DNA from: Faucicola sp048551375
GTDB taxonomy: Bacteria > Pseudomonadota > Gammaproteobacteria > Pseudomonadales > Moraxellaceae
Direction of reading: 5' to 3'
DNA length: 64,000 nt
Assembly (NCBI RefSeq): GCF_048551375.1
Contig: NZ_JBLYZJ010000003.1
Location: 124,001 to 188,000 of the forward strand
Part shown: positions 16,419 to 25,125 of the stretch, piece after piece
How the letters are laid out: each line of letters starts with the position of its first letter
How positions within the stretch are numbered: position 1 is the stretch's first letter
Position numbers and translations under genes: made by a program
Notes under the pieces: model-generated
Database searches by the model: none
The model's input: only the letters and a program-made list of their open reading frames with translations
What the model was told of the DNA's origin: nothing

Positions 16419-17053
16419 AATACCTGTTCCTTTTGCACTAAAAAATAAAAAAACCTTTCGCCACTTTATACCCTTTTTGGTTTGCTGACAAGGGTAAAAT
16501 TCAGCATTTTTTATCATAACATTGATACAAATTTGCAAATGCTACTTTGAAAAAAAGACGCTTGACCCCTGCATTCGCAGGGGTGACGAAACTTAAAAAA
16601 ATCGCCATTCCCACGAATGTGGGAATCCAGTGTCTTTTTATGCAAGTCCTAATTAAGTAAGCTATTATAATCATTTCAATTTATATGCCAATTTGTCATT
16701 GGCTATTTATTAAAAATATAAATATTTGAAAAATAAGCTATTTTTATAAAAATATTTTTCATGCATATCATATTCCCACATTTTTCTCATTTTTTTATCA
16801 ATTAAGTTTACGTTAAATCTGTAAACTTTTTCAATTTTATAAATAAAATGCACCTTTTTGATGATTTTAATTTCTAAAAAATCTATTTTGGTGCAAAATT
16901 GCTATTTCTTGGTTGATTTGGCGATATTTTTGGGAAATTTTGCGTATTTTTGGGGATAAGTTAACAAAATCATTAACTAAGGCTTTTTTTGTTACGATTT
17001 TTTGTCTAAACTGTAGCGTTTATTTGGTGTTAACGCATGATGGGAGAACTGGT
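16419..17053. other. Intergenic region between glnA and putP
   Basis: This 635-bp region separates divergent genes. It contains a decayed MITE copy (16553-16652) near the glnA side and a very AT-rich tract (16660-16900) on the putP side that must carry the putP promoter. I find no sigma-54 GG-N10-GC site for glnA and no convincing -35/-10 pair. An upstream open frame extending putP to 16913 is not conserved-looking. Confidence 0.5.
16553..16652. repeat. Decayed copy of the dRS3-like MITE
   Basis: This has the same modular order as the element at 13034: AAAGACGCTTGACCCCTGC-ATTCGCAGGGG, then ATTCCCACGAATGTGGGAAT, then CCAGTGTCTTTT and a right end ATGCAAGTCCTAATT. The left terminal repeat is missing and the right end is mutated, so it is an old or truncated copy. 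Confidence 0.7.
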
Positions 17054-18553
17054 ATGAACCCAGTATATATTACCTTTGCATTATATCTGCTGGTAGTGCT
17101 AGGGATTGGCTTTGTGGCGTATTTTGCCACTCGCAATTTTGATGATTATATCTTGGGCGGTCGTAGCCTCGGTAGCTTTGTGACAGCAATGTCGGCAGGG
17201 GCTTCGGATATGTCTGGCTGGCTGTTAATGGGCTTACCCGGTGCGATTTATGTGTCTGGGCTGAGTGAGTCGTGGATTGCGATTGGCTTGGTGATTGGGG
17301 CGTATTTTAACTGGCTGTTGGTAGCAGGTCGCCTGCGTGTGCATACCGAGTTTAATAATAATGCGTTGACCTTACCCGAATATTTTCATCATCGTTTTGG
17401 CGGTGGATTGGCGGATGGTAATCGGCTAATTAAAATCGCTTCGGCTTCGATTATTTTATTTTTCTTTACCATTTATTGTGCGTCAGGCATTGTGGCTGGG
17501 GCAAGGTTGTTTGAAAGCCTGTTTGAGATTGACTATAGTACAGCGATGTGGCTTGGGGCGTTTGCGACCATTATTTATACCTTTATTGGGGGCTTTTTGG
17601 CGGTCAGCTGGACGGATACCATTCAAGCCAGTTTGATGATTTTTGCCCTGTTATTTGCCCCTATTATGGTGTATTTGAATTTGGGTGGAATGGATGAAAT
17701 TCATTCAGCCATTGCGATGGCAAGTCAAGCCAATACCAAAAACTACGCCAATGTATTATTTGGCACGTCATTTGTTGGTATTATTTCGGCGGCAGCGTGG
17801 GGCTTGGGTTATTTTGGACAACCGCATATTTTGGCTCGTTTTATGGCGGCTGATACGGTGAAATCCTTGACCAATGCACGCCGTATTGGTATGACGTGGA
17901 TGATTTTGTGTTTAGCAGGTGCGGTGGCTGTGGGCTATTTTGGTTTGGCTTATATGACAGTGCATCCTGACCAAACAGCGATTTTAAAAGATAATAACGA
18001 GCGTATTTTTATTGGTTTAGCTCAATTATTGTTTAATCCTTGGATTGTCGGGGTGGTGTTATCAGCGATTTTGGCAGCGGTGATGAGTACGTTAAGTTGT
18101 CAATTATTGGTGTGTTCAAGTGCGATTACTGAGGACTTTTATAAGGGCTTTATCCGCCCCAATGCCAGTCAAAAAGAATTGGTATGGATTGGGCGTGGGA
18201 TGGTGCTAGCGGTGTCGTTGGTGGCGATTGTGATTGCCCAAAACCCAAATAGCAAAGTGCTTGGCTTGGTATCGTATGCGTGGGCAGGCTTTGGGGCGGC
18301 GTTTGGTCCTGTGGTGCTGTTGTCGCTATTTTGGAAACGCATGACCAATGCTGGGGCGTTGGCAGGTATGATTATTGGTGCGTTGGTGGTGATTGCGTGG
18401 AAACCTGTGACTGGTAGTAGCTTATATGAGATTGTTCCCGGTTTTATTTTGGGGCTTATCAGTATTGTAGTGGTGTCACGTTTGACCAAAGTGCCAACGG
18501 AGGTCGTCAATCGATTTGACCAAGCCAATGAAGCGTTTTTAAAGGCAAAATAA
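17054..18553 (+). CDS. putP: Sodium/proline symporter PutP
   Basis: A 499-residue member of the sodium:solute symporter family, PutP type, importing proline with Na+. The start at ATG 17054 follows GGGAGAACTGGT and gives a length close to the E. coli 502 residues; an open frame begins earlier but adds unusual sequence. About 13 membrane segments are visible. Typical motifs are ILGGRSLGSFVTAMSAGASDMSGWLLMGLPGA near residues 33-65 (the Na+/proline site), a LPEYFHHRFG block, AVSWTDTIQASLM, GYFGQPHILARFMA, VMSTLSCQLLVCSSAITEDFYKG and the WAGFGAAFGP loop. No putA gene lies nearby. It is preceded by a long AT-rich intergenic region and followed by a hairpin before the fadL-like genes. Confidence 0.93.
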   Translation: MNPVYITFALYLLVVLGIGFVAYFATRNFDDYILGGRSLGSFVTAMSAGASDMSGWLLMGLPGAIYVSGLSESWIAIGLVIGAYFNWLLVAGRLRVHTEFNNNALTLPEYFHHRFGGGLADGNRLIKIASASIILFFFTIYCASGIVAGARLFESLFEIDYSTAMWLGAFATIIYTFIGGFLAVSWTDTIQASLMIFALLFAPIMVYLNLGGMDEIHSAIAMASQANTKNYANVLFGTSFVGIISAAAWGLGYFGQPHILARFMAADTVKSLTNARRIGMTWMILCLAGAVAVGYFGLAYMTVHPDQTAILKDNNERIFIGLAQLLFNPWIVGVVLSAILAAVMSTLSCQLLVCSSAITEDFYKGFIRPNASQKELVWIGRGMVLAVSLVAIVIAQNPNSKVLGLVSYAWAGFGAAFGPVVLLSLFWKRMTNAGALAGMIIGALVVIAWKPVTGSSLYEIVPGFILGLISIVVVSRLTKVPTEVVNRFDQANEAFLKAK

Positions 18554-18567
18554 AGCACATAATATGA

Positions 18568-18611
18568 CTATATAGTCACACATTTATGTAAATATTGTGG
18601 CTATATAGTTG
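18568..18611. repeat. Long inverted repeat downstream of putP
   Basis: The sequences ACTATATAGTCACA and TGTGGCTATATAGT form a 14-bp stem with one G-T pair around a loop of about 15 bases containing ATTTATGTAAAT. No T-tract follows. It may be a transcript-stabilising 3' hairpin of putP or a regulator site for the next gene. Confidence 0.55.
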
Positions 18612-18680
18612 CCAAACCATTAATTTTTCTTTATGCTTATGACAGTTTTATGAGAAATGTTTGTTAATTTATTGATGTTT

Positions 18681-18709
18681 TTGACAAAAAATCAATGCCC
18701 TCATAAGAA
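18681..18709 (+). promoter_or_regulatory. Possible promoter of the first fadL-like gene
   Basis: A perfect TTGACA (18681-18686) lies about 70 bp before the start codon, but the -10 region (TAAGAA at 18704) is poor. Reported only because of the exact -35. Confidence 0.3.
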
Positions 18710-18753
18710 GCAATACCTACATGGTAGTTTTTTTGTGTTAAATGGAGTTTTCT

Positions 18754-20316
18754 ATGTCTGCTAAAATCAATACATTAGCCCTTGCTGTGGCTACCCTTTC
18801 TGTTACTTCTATCAGCCATTCGGCAGGTCTTGACCGTTCAACCCAACCTAGCTGGGCATTCACTCAAGATGGTACGTTTGCTTATATCGAGCATATCACC
18901 ATTGACCCAACAATTGCAGGACATGATGCCAAAGCCCCAGCTTCTGCCACGAGCTATCAAACAGGCAAGCCAGTATCAGATATGGCAGAAGATTATCACT
19001 TCCTAAACTTTGGTGCAAAAGCGGATGTAAATGACCGTGTTAGCCTTGGTGCATACTTTGACCAACCTTGGGGAGCGGATGTTCAATTTACAGGCGATAA
19101 TAACTTCGTTGGTGCACCAACCAATGTTATCAATGGTCTTTATGCTCAAACAACCAAAGCGTTAAATGATGCAGGTTTACCTGTAACTATTAATAATGCA
19201 ACTGACTTACAAAATACCATTAGTGATATTAATAATCAAATTACTGCAGGTAAAACCCAACTTGCTACGGCACAAAATACACTTGACCAATTATTAAAAG
19301 TTTCTAATCCTACCACACAACAACAAGCCCAAATCACAGGATTACAGACCGCTATCACAACTGGCACTGCCAATCTACAAAAAGGGCAAACCACTTTGAC
19401 TCGCTTAGGAGCAACCCAAGCAACCACAAATAGCTTGGCTAAAATCCAAGGCGGTACAAATGTCACCGTTAGTAGCCAAAACTTTACAGGATTGGTGGGT
19501 GTCAAACTCGGTGAAAAGAAAAACATCCAAGTATATGGTGGTCCTGCGATTCAAAAACTAGAAGGCGATATTCACTTACGTGGCAATGCCTATGCAGCCG
19601 CTTCAGGGTATGATGAAACAATTCCATCAAGCACGGGTTATGGTTGGGTCGCAGGGGTCGCTTATAGCAAACCTGAAATTGCTCTAAAAGCATCGCTAAC
19701 TTACCGTTCAGAAATCGACCATGATACCAATATGGTTGAATACTACCCAATGGCCCCTTTAGCCAGTGGTGGTAGCTTATCTAGCCGTCAAATCAATAAC
19801 GTAACTGTAACCACGCCAGAGTCCATTAATCTTGACTTCCAAACAGGTTTAAACCATACCACGTTATTAACTGCAAAAGTACGTTATGTGCCTTGGAGCG
19901 AATTTAAAGTAACCCCTAAACTTTACAATGCCGTATCAAAAACAGCCAAAGACCCTGCAACAGGTCAACAACTGTACCCTAATGGGCTAGATTTATTATC
20001 ATATTCTGATGATGCGTGGTCAGCCGAAGTGGGTATTGGTAAAAAACTTAGCCCAAAATGGGGGGTTTCTGGCTCAGTGGGTTGGGATAGTGGTGCAGGC
20101 AATCCTGTAACCTCATTAGGTCCAGTCGAAGGTAACTGGAACGTGGGCTTGGGTGCAAAATATAACATTACCCCAGAATGGTCTGTTTCTGCTGGTGCAA
20201 AATATTTGATGTTTGGTGATGCTAAAGCCAAACTACCTACTGGCACTTTGGTGGGTGATTTTGCTGATAATGATGGTTTTGTATATGGTCTACGCCTATC
20301 GTATCAAAAGAAATAA
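18754..20316 (+). CDS. FadL/OmpP1 family outer membrane transporter, copy 1
   Basis: A 520-residue outer membrane beta-barrel of the FadL/OmpP1/TodX family, which takes up long-chain fatty acids or other hydrophobic compounds. ATG 18754 follows TGGAGTTTTCT. The signal peptide covers about residues 1-23 (SISHSA), and the mature protein begins GLDRSTQPSW, a typical N-terminal plug segment. The barrel ends with VYGLRLSYQKK; an aromatic strand closes the barrel, though the last residues are lysines rather than phenylalanine. Residues about 130-230 form an inserted Gln/Thr/Leu-rich segment with coiled-coil character that is much shorter in copy 2. It lies upstream of a close paralog, with its own terminator between them. 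Confidence 0.88.
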   Translation: MSAKINTLALAVATLSVTSISHSAGLDRSTQPSWAFTQDGTFAYIEHITIDPTIAGHDAKAPASATSYQTGKPVSDMAEDYHFLNFGAKADVNDRVSLGAYFDQPWGADVQFTGDNNFVGAPTNVINGLYAQTTKALNDAGLPVTINNATDLQNTISDINNQITAGKTQLATAQNTLDQLLKVSNPTTQQQAQITGLQTAITTGTANLQKGQTTLTRLGATQATTNSLAKIQGGTNVTVSSQNFTGLVGVKLGEKKNIQVYGGPAIQKLEGDIHLRGNAYAAASGYDETIPSSTGYGWVAGVAYSKPEIALKASLTYRSEIDHDTNMVEYYPMAPLASGGSLSSRQINNVTVTTPESINLDFQTGLNHTTLLTAKVRYVPWSEFKVTPKLYNAVSKTAKDPATGQQLYPNGLDLLSYSDDAWSAEVGIGKKLSPKWGVSGSVGWDSGAGNPVTSLGPVEGNWNVGLGAKYNITPEWSVSAGAKYLMFGDAKAKLPTGTLVGDFADNDGFVYGLRLSYQKK

Positions 20317-20345
20317 TTTTTAAGCCATTTAACAAACTTTTTAAC

Positions 20346-20376
20346 AGCCCCTTAACCGATTAAGGGGCTTTTTTAT
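20346..20376 (+). terminator. Rho-independent terminator after fadL-like copy 1
   Basis: The stem GCCCCTTAA / TTAAGGGGC with loop CCGA is followed by T6. It means the two tandem porin genes are separately transcribed. Confidence 0.92.
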
Positions 20377-20534
20377 CGGATAAAACACTATCCATTTAAC
20401 AAATTTGTTGTCTGTTTTTCACCTCTTTAAAGTCAGAACATGATAAAATATGTTACTGATTTATCAGCAAACTTTCTAAAAAGTAAACATTTCATTTTTA
20501 TACACACTCAACTTATCCCAAAGTTAAAGTTGTA

Positions 20535-20554
20535 GGGGCGTAACACTTATGCCC
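20535..20554. repeat. Degenerate GGGCGTAT-type palindrome
   Basis: GGGGCGTAACACTTATGCCC resembles the dispersed GTAGGGGCGTATTGCATACGCCC-type palindrome seen at 35691, 60357 and 63195, with a mismatched centre. It lies 55 bp upstream of the second porin gene. Confidence 0.45.
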
Positions 20555-20608
20555 TTTTACGATAATAGAAATTGGGATTAGTATTACACTAAAATAAGGA
20601 AATATTTT

Positions 20609-21991
20609 ATGTCATTTAAACTTCGCTCATTATTTGTTGCCGTGGCAGGTATCTCTGCTTTTTCAGCTCACGGTGCAGGGCTTGACCGCTCAACCCAACC
20701 GAGTTGGGGCTTGACCCAAGATGGTACGTTTGCTTATGTTGAACATATCACTATCAGCCCTGAAGTCGCAGGCAAGGATAGTGCAAGCAAATCCACAGGC
20801 AATATGAGTGAAGATTATAACTTCTTGAATTTTGGGGCAAAAGCGGACATTAATGACCGTGTCAGCATTGGGGCATTCTTTGACCAACCGTGGGGAGCGG
20901 ATGTTCAATTTAAAGGCGATAATAACTTTGTGTCACCTACCGTAGATAAACTACAAGACACTGTCACAGCCGTTACACAACGTGTTAATAAAACGCAACT
21001 TGACCTCATTCAACAATATACACCTGCAGTACAAGCAGGAAAAATGACCCAAGCTGATTTGAAGAAATTGATTGCTAGTAAAATAGCCAATGAGTCGATT
21101 GGTGTGAAAGCTGTTGCCTCAACTGTTGGCGAAGGCACAAGCGTCACTGTAAGTAGCCAAAATGCCACCCTAGTTGGTGGAATAAAATTGGGTAAAAACA
21201 ATAACTTCCAAGTATATGCAGGCCCTACTATCCAAAAACTTGAGGGTGATATTCATTTACGTGGGATGGCATATGGGGTATTGTCTGGCTATGATGCTTA
21301 TATCCCAAATAGCAACGCTTATGGTTGGTTAGCAGGGGTCGCCTATAGTAAACCAGAAATTGCCCTAAAAGCATCCCTAACTTACCGTTCAGAAATCGAC
21401 CATGATGCAACATTTGATGAAAGTATCCCTGAATCAACTGCCACCGCTCTGACTGGTTTTACAGGCTCGCCAGTTGCTCTACCCCATAGTTTTTCACAAA
21501 AAGCTACCATCACTACCCCAGAGTCATATAATTTAGACTTTCAAACAGGGCTAAATCCCACCACCCTTTTGACTGCCAAAGTACGCTATGTACCTTGGGG
21601 TGATTTTAAAGTCACACCACCTGCTTATCATAGCTTAGCAAAAAACCTTGGGAAAAACCTAAATATCGTTGATTACTCAGATGATGCGTGGACAGCCGAA
21701 ATCGGTCTTGGTAAAAAACTAAGTCCAAAATGGGCGGTATCAGGCTCGGTTGGTTGGGACAGTGGTGCAGGTAATCCTGCTTCGTCACTAGGTCCAGTCG
21801 AAGGTAACTGGAACGTAGGATTGGGTGCAAAATACAACATCACCCCAGAATGGTCAGTTTCTGGTGGGGCAAAATACCTAATGTTTGGTGATGCCACTGC
21901 TCAATTACCAGACCATGCTACCAATGTTGGTGAATTTGCTGATAACGATGGCTTTGTCTATGGCTTGCGTCTAACTTATCAAAAGAAATAA
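20609..21991 (+). CDS. FadL/OmpP1 family outer membrane transporter, copy 2
   Basis: A 460-residue paralog of the preceding gene. It has a signal peptide (residues 1-21, ending SAHG) and the same mature start GLDRSTQPSW. There are near-identical blocks in both proteins: FDQPWGADVQF, QKLEGDIHLRG, AYSKPEIALKASLTYRSEIDHD, ILxGKKLSPKW-type strands and GPVEGNWNVGLGAKYNITPEWSVS (region about 390-415). The variable segment after GDNNF is only about 55 residues instead of about 100, and surface-loop regions near residues 270-300 also differ. This indicates a tandem duplication followed by divergence in plug or extracellular segments, perhaps giving different ligands. AAGGAAATATTTT precedes the ATG, and a terminator follows. 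Confidence 0.88.
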   Translation: MSFKLRSLFVAVAGISAFSAHGAGLDRSTQPSWGLTQDGTFAYVEHITISPEVAGKDSASKSTGNMSEDYNFLNFGAKADINDRVSIGAFFDQPWGADVQFKGDNNFVSPTVDKLQDTVTAVTQRVNKTQLDLIQQYTPAVQAGKMTQADLKKLIASKIANESIGVKAVASTVGEGTSVTVSSQNATLVGGIKLGKNNNFQVYAGPTIQKLEGDIHLRGMAYGVLSGYDAYIPNSNAYGWLAGVAYSKPEIALKASLTYRSEIDHDATFDESIPESTATALTGFTGSPVALPHSFSQKATITTPESYNLDFQTGLNPTTLLTAKVRYVPWGDFKVTPPAYHSLAKNLGKNLNIVDYSDDAWTAEIGLGKKLSPKWAVSGSVGWDSGAGNPASSLGPVEGNWNVGLGAKYNITPEWSVSGGAKYLMFGDATAQLPDHATNVGEFADNDGFVYGLRLTYQKK

Positions 21992-22017
21992 TGTGTAACC
22001 CATATAAGTGCCAAATA

Positions 22018-22042
22018 AAAACCCACAATTTTGTGGGTTTTT
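22018..22042 (+). terminator. Terminator after fadL-like copy 2
   Basis: The stem AAACCCACAA / TTGTGGGTTT is followed by Ts. It ends the porin gene shortly before the convergent LysR gene. Confidence 0.85.
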
Positions 22043-22080
22043 GCATGTTATTTAGCAAATTTTTTGGCAAAATAAACCAA

Positions 22081-22965
22081 TCAATCATTGCCCACAGACT
22101 TTAGTCCCAACATATCTAGCAACGCCATCATGCTGGCAGACATGGTAATATTCGGGTTGGTAACAACACCCAAATAACGCTGTAATTCAATCGGTGTTTC
22201 CATATTCACAGGTTGCAGGTCTTGATTAATCAGGGTCTGTGGTAGCACTGACCACCCCAGCCCCACCGACACCAACATCCGAATCGACTCCAGTGGATTG
22301 GTACTCATGGTGGCATACGGTTTCAAATTATGTTTGGCAAACTCCGCTAACGTAATCTGACTGGTAAAGGTATTGGCAGCAGGCAAAATTGCTGGATAAT
22401 TGGCAAGTTGCTCAAGGCTGACATTTAGTTTTTGAGCCAATGGCGACAGTGTGCCTGTCACAAAATACAAGGGGTCAGACCATAGCATATGATAGTTCAA
22501 ACGCTTGTCATACACAGGTGGTAATGTCATAAATGCCACTGATAGCTCGCCATCTAACACCGCTTTATGAGCTTGCTCTGAATCAACAAAATGCACTTCT
22601 AACTGTACCGCAGGGTAGCTTTGGATAAACTGTTTTAGCACCGCAGGCAGATGGTGTAAGCCGATGTGATGACTTGTACCAATGACCAATTTACCTGATA
22701 CGGTTTGTTGACGATTTTTTAGGTTAATTTTAAGATTATCATAGTCATCTAGCCAGCGTTTGGCATGGGGAATTAAATCATGGGCAGCTTGGGTTGGGAT
22801 AATGCCACGTCCTACCGTATCAAACAAGGTGACATCAAATTCATCTTCTAAGTTTTTGATACGTTTACTCACGGCAGGTTGGGTGATGAATAACTTGTCA
22901 GCAGCTTGGGAAATACTGCCTGTTTGCATGACTGCCAAAAACGTATTAAGATTGGTAGTATTCAT
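22081..22965 (-). CDS. LysR family transcriptional regulator
   Basis: A 294-residue LysR-type regulator. The N-terminal winged helix-turn-helix is clear: LNTFLAVMQTGSISQAADKLF (region 6-26), then ITQPAVSKRIKNLEDEFDVTLFDTVGRG (27-54). The rest is a periplasmic-binding-like effector domain with SGKLVIGTSHHIGLHHLP, a typical first strand-loop. The C-terminal half contains the usual GLGWSVLPQTLI motif. Genes of this type next to leuC are common and often regulate the leucine or a neighbouring pathway, but a thioredoxin-like gene lies between this gene and leuC, and the ligand is unknown. It could also control the adjacent porin genes. Confidence 0.88.
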   Translation of the reverse strand: MNTTNLNTFLAVMQTGSISQAADKLFITQPAVSKRIKNLEDEFDVTLFDTVGRGIIPTQAAHDLIPHAKRWLDDYDNLKINLKNRQQTVSGKLVIGTSHHIGLHHLPAVLKQFIQSYPAVQLEVHFVDSEQAHKAVLDGELSVAFMTLPPVYDKRLNYHMLWSDPLYFVTGTLSPLAQKLNVSLEQLANYPAILPAANTFTSQITLAEFAKHNLKPYATMSTNPLESIRMLVSVGLGWSVLPQTLINQDLQPVNMETPIELQRYLGVVTNPNITMSASMMALLDMLGLKSVGND

Positions 22966-23120
22966 TTGTTTCCTTTTCCTCGTTTATCAACCTAAAAATC
23001 CATCATCTAAAGAGGGTATTTTAGTATAAATAAAAGTTTTAACTGTCAAATTATATATTAATTATGATTATATGACTTACAAATTGATAACACAAGCATT
23101 TATATCAGCTTAATTTACAC

Positions 23121-23160
23121 AAAAAAAACGATTGTTATAGCCATAACAATCGTTTAAAAA
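23121..23160 (-). terminator. Strong palindromic terminator after the thioredoxin-like gene
   Basis: AAACGATTGTTAT / ATAACAATCGTTT with loop AGCC is flanked by A8 on the left, read as T8 on the minus strand. It can terminate the 23174-23473 gene. Confidence 0.88.
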
Positions 23161-23173
23161 AATCTTCAATAAA

Positions 23174-23473
23174 TCAAGTAAAATAGCCATCAAGCTCTTC
23201 TATTTCATATGCTTCTAGCAATTCATCATAACTCACAGAAAAACTGTCAAAATATACTTGTGGTAAAGCGTCTTCGCCATTTTCTTCTTCACTAATATAA
23301 GTCACGCCATCGGCATACTCTGCCATTTTTTCGCCAAATGCTTTTGTTGTGTCGTTATCTTTTTTACCCACAACAACAATTTCATCAATACCCCCATACT
23401 CCATAACCATATCAATGGCATTGATACACTTTTCACAGTCAGGCTTTACAAAAACTGTTACATAGGAAGACAT
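23174..23473 (-). CDS. Small thioredoxin/glutaredoxin-like protein with CxxC
   Basis: A 99-residue acidic protein from ATG 23473, which is preceded by AAAAGGATAATCTT; the frame is open seven codons upstream but without a ribosome site. VTVFVKPDCEKCINAIDMV resembles the first strand and CxxC helix of glutaredoxin-fold proteins. It is followed by DEIVVVGKKD (second strand), GVTYISEEE and LPQVYFDS, which corresponds to the cis-proline strand. This is a plausible small disulfide or redox-sensing protein, but I do not recognise a named family. It is divergent from leuC across about 220 bp and has its own terminator. Confidence 0.7.
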   Translation of the reverse strand: MSSYVTVFVKPDCEKCINAIDMVMEYGGIDEIVVVGKKDNDTTKAFGEKMAEYADGVTYISEEENGEDALPQVYFDSFSVSYDELLEAYEIEELDGYFT

Positions 23474-23697
23474 AAGATTATCCTTTTTTGACATTAAACT
23501 TGATTAAATATCATAACAACTCCGATATTATCAATATAAACAATAGTCAACGTGATTTCAAATTATTTCGACTAAACAACAACCACATTGATTCCAAAAA
23601 ATTCTCAAACATATAAAAATCATCAATTAAAATTATGATATTTGTCTGCTATAATTATGGCATCTAACTGATATAAAATAACGAATAGGATGTAGCT

Positions 23698-25116
23698 ATG
23701 ACAGCCAAAACATTATACGACAAACTTTGGCAAGACCACTTGGTCATTCAACGTGATGACGGCTCAAGCCTAATCTATATTGACCGTCACCTATTGCACG
23801 AAGTCACCAGCCCACAAGCCTTTGAGGGCTTACAACTGGCTGACCGCAAGCCTTGGCGTCTTTCTGCTAATGTGGCAACACCCGACCACAACGTCCCCAC
23901 TACTACCACTGAACGTAGCAAAGGTGTGAGTGGGATTAAAGATGATGTATCACGCCTACAAGTGCAAACCCTTGATGAAAACTGTGAAAAATTTAATATC
24001 ACCGAATTTACCATCAATGATGTGCGTCAAGGTATCGTCCATGTCGTAGGCCCAGAGCAGGGTTTGGTACTACCCGGAATGACGGTGGTTTGTGGCGACT
24101 CGCACACAGCCACGCATGGGGCGTTGGGCTGTTTGGCTCATGGGATTGGCACGAGTGAAGTCGAACACGTGCTTGCTACCCAATGCCTTGTACAGAAAAA
24201 AATGAAAAATATGCTGATTAAAGTCGATGGCAAATTGGGGCAAGGCGTTACACCAAAAGATGTCGTGCTTGCCATTATCGCCAAAATCGGTACAGCAGGC
24301 GGTACAGGTCATGCCATTGAGTTTGGCGGGCAAGTATTCCGTGATATGAGCATGGAAGGTCGTATGACCGTGTGTAACATGGCGATTGAAGCAGGGGCAA
24401 GGGTCGGTATGGTCGCTGTTGATGATACTACCATTGAATATGTCAAAGGTCGTCCGTATGCCCCAACTGGCGAGAACTGGGATAAAGCCGTTGCTTATTG
24501 GAAAACGCTAAAATCCGATGATGATGCGGTATTTGATACCGTGATTGAGATGGATGGTAGCAAGATTGCCCCACAAGTGTCATGGGGAACATCGCCTGAG
24601 ATGGTGGTGGATATTACCCAAAATGTGCCAACGCTTGCCGATGCCAAAGATGAGGTACAAAAAGACGCTTGGACTCGTGCCTATGAGTATATGGGCTTGA
24701 CCGCAGGACAGCCGATTAGTGATATCAAGGTTGACCGTGTCTTTATCGGTTCATGTACCAATTCTCGCATTGAAGACTTACGTGACTCTGCCAGTGTGAT
24801 TAAAGGTCGTAAAGTCGCTGATAGTGTCAAAGAAGCGATTGTAGTCGCAGGGTCTGGACTGGTGAAGCAACAAGCCGAAGCTGAGGGCTTGGATAAAATC
24901 TTTATCGAGGCAGGCTTTGAATGGCGTGAACCGGGGTGTTCGATGTGTTTGGCGATGAATGCGGATAAATTACAGCCCAAAGAACATTGTGCCAGTACCT
25001 CAAACCGTAATTTTGAGGGTCGTCAAGGCAATGGCGGACGCACACATTTGGTATCACCAGCGATGGCGGCAGCGGCGGCGATTGCAGGGCATTTTGTTGA
25101 TGTTAGAAATTTTTAA
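23698..25116 (+). CDS. leuC: 3-isopropylmalate dehydratase large subunit
   Basis: The 472-residue large subunit of isopropylmalate isomerase, which converts 2-isopropylmalate to 3-isopropylmalate in leucine synthesis together with LeuD. The start has AGGATGTAGCT upstream, and a TATAAT sequence at 23650-23655 may be the -10 element. The 4Fe-4S ligands are visible as C in FIGSCTNSRIEDL and the two cysteines of EPGCSMCLAMN. Other conserved blocks are YIDRHLLHEVTSPQAFEGL, VVCGDSHTATHGALG, HVLATQCLVQKK and SNRNFEGRQG. It is the first gene of a tight leuC-leuD-leuB operon (9- and 15-bp gaps). leuA is not in the window. Confidence 0.98.
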   Translation: MTAKTLYDKLWQDHLVIQRDDGSSLIYIDRHLLHEVTSPQAFEGLQLADRKPWRLSANVATPDHNVPTTTTERSKGVSGIKDDVSRLQVQTLDENCEKFNITEFTINDVRQGIVHVVGPEQGLVLPGMTVVCGDSHTATHGALGCLAHGIGTSEVEHVLATQCLVQKKMKNMLIKVDGKLGQGVTPKDVVLAIIAKIGTAGGTGHAIEFGGQVFRDMSMEGRMTVCNMAIEAGARVGMVAVDDTTIEYVKGRPYAPTGENWDKAVAYWKTLKSDDDAVFDTVIEMDGSKIAPQVSWGTSPEMVVDITQNVPTLADAKDEVQKDAWTRAYEYMGLTAGQPISDIKVDRVFIGSCTNSRIEDLRDSASVIKGRKVADSVKEAIVVAGSGLVKQQAEAEGLDKIFIEAGFEWREPGCSMCLAMNADKLQPKEHCASTSNRNFEGRQGNGGRTHLVSPAMAAAAAIAGHFVDVRNF

Positions 25117-25125
25117 GGAAAAACC

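Noticed and set aside
15009..16652. Sigma-54 promoter for glnA
   Set aside because: No GG-N10-GC pair with proper context occurs upstream on the minus strand, unlike the clear site at pilA.
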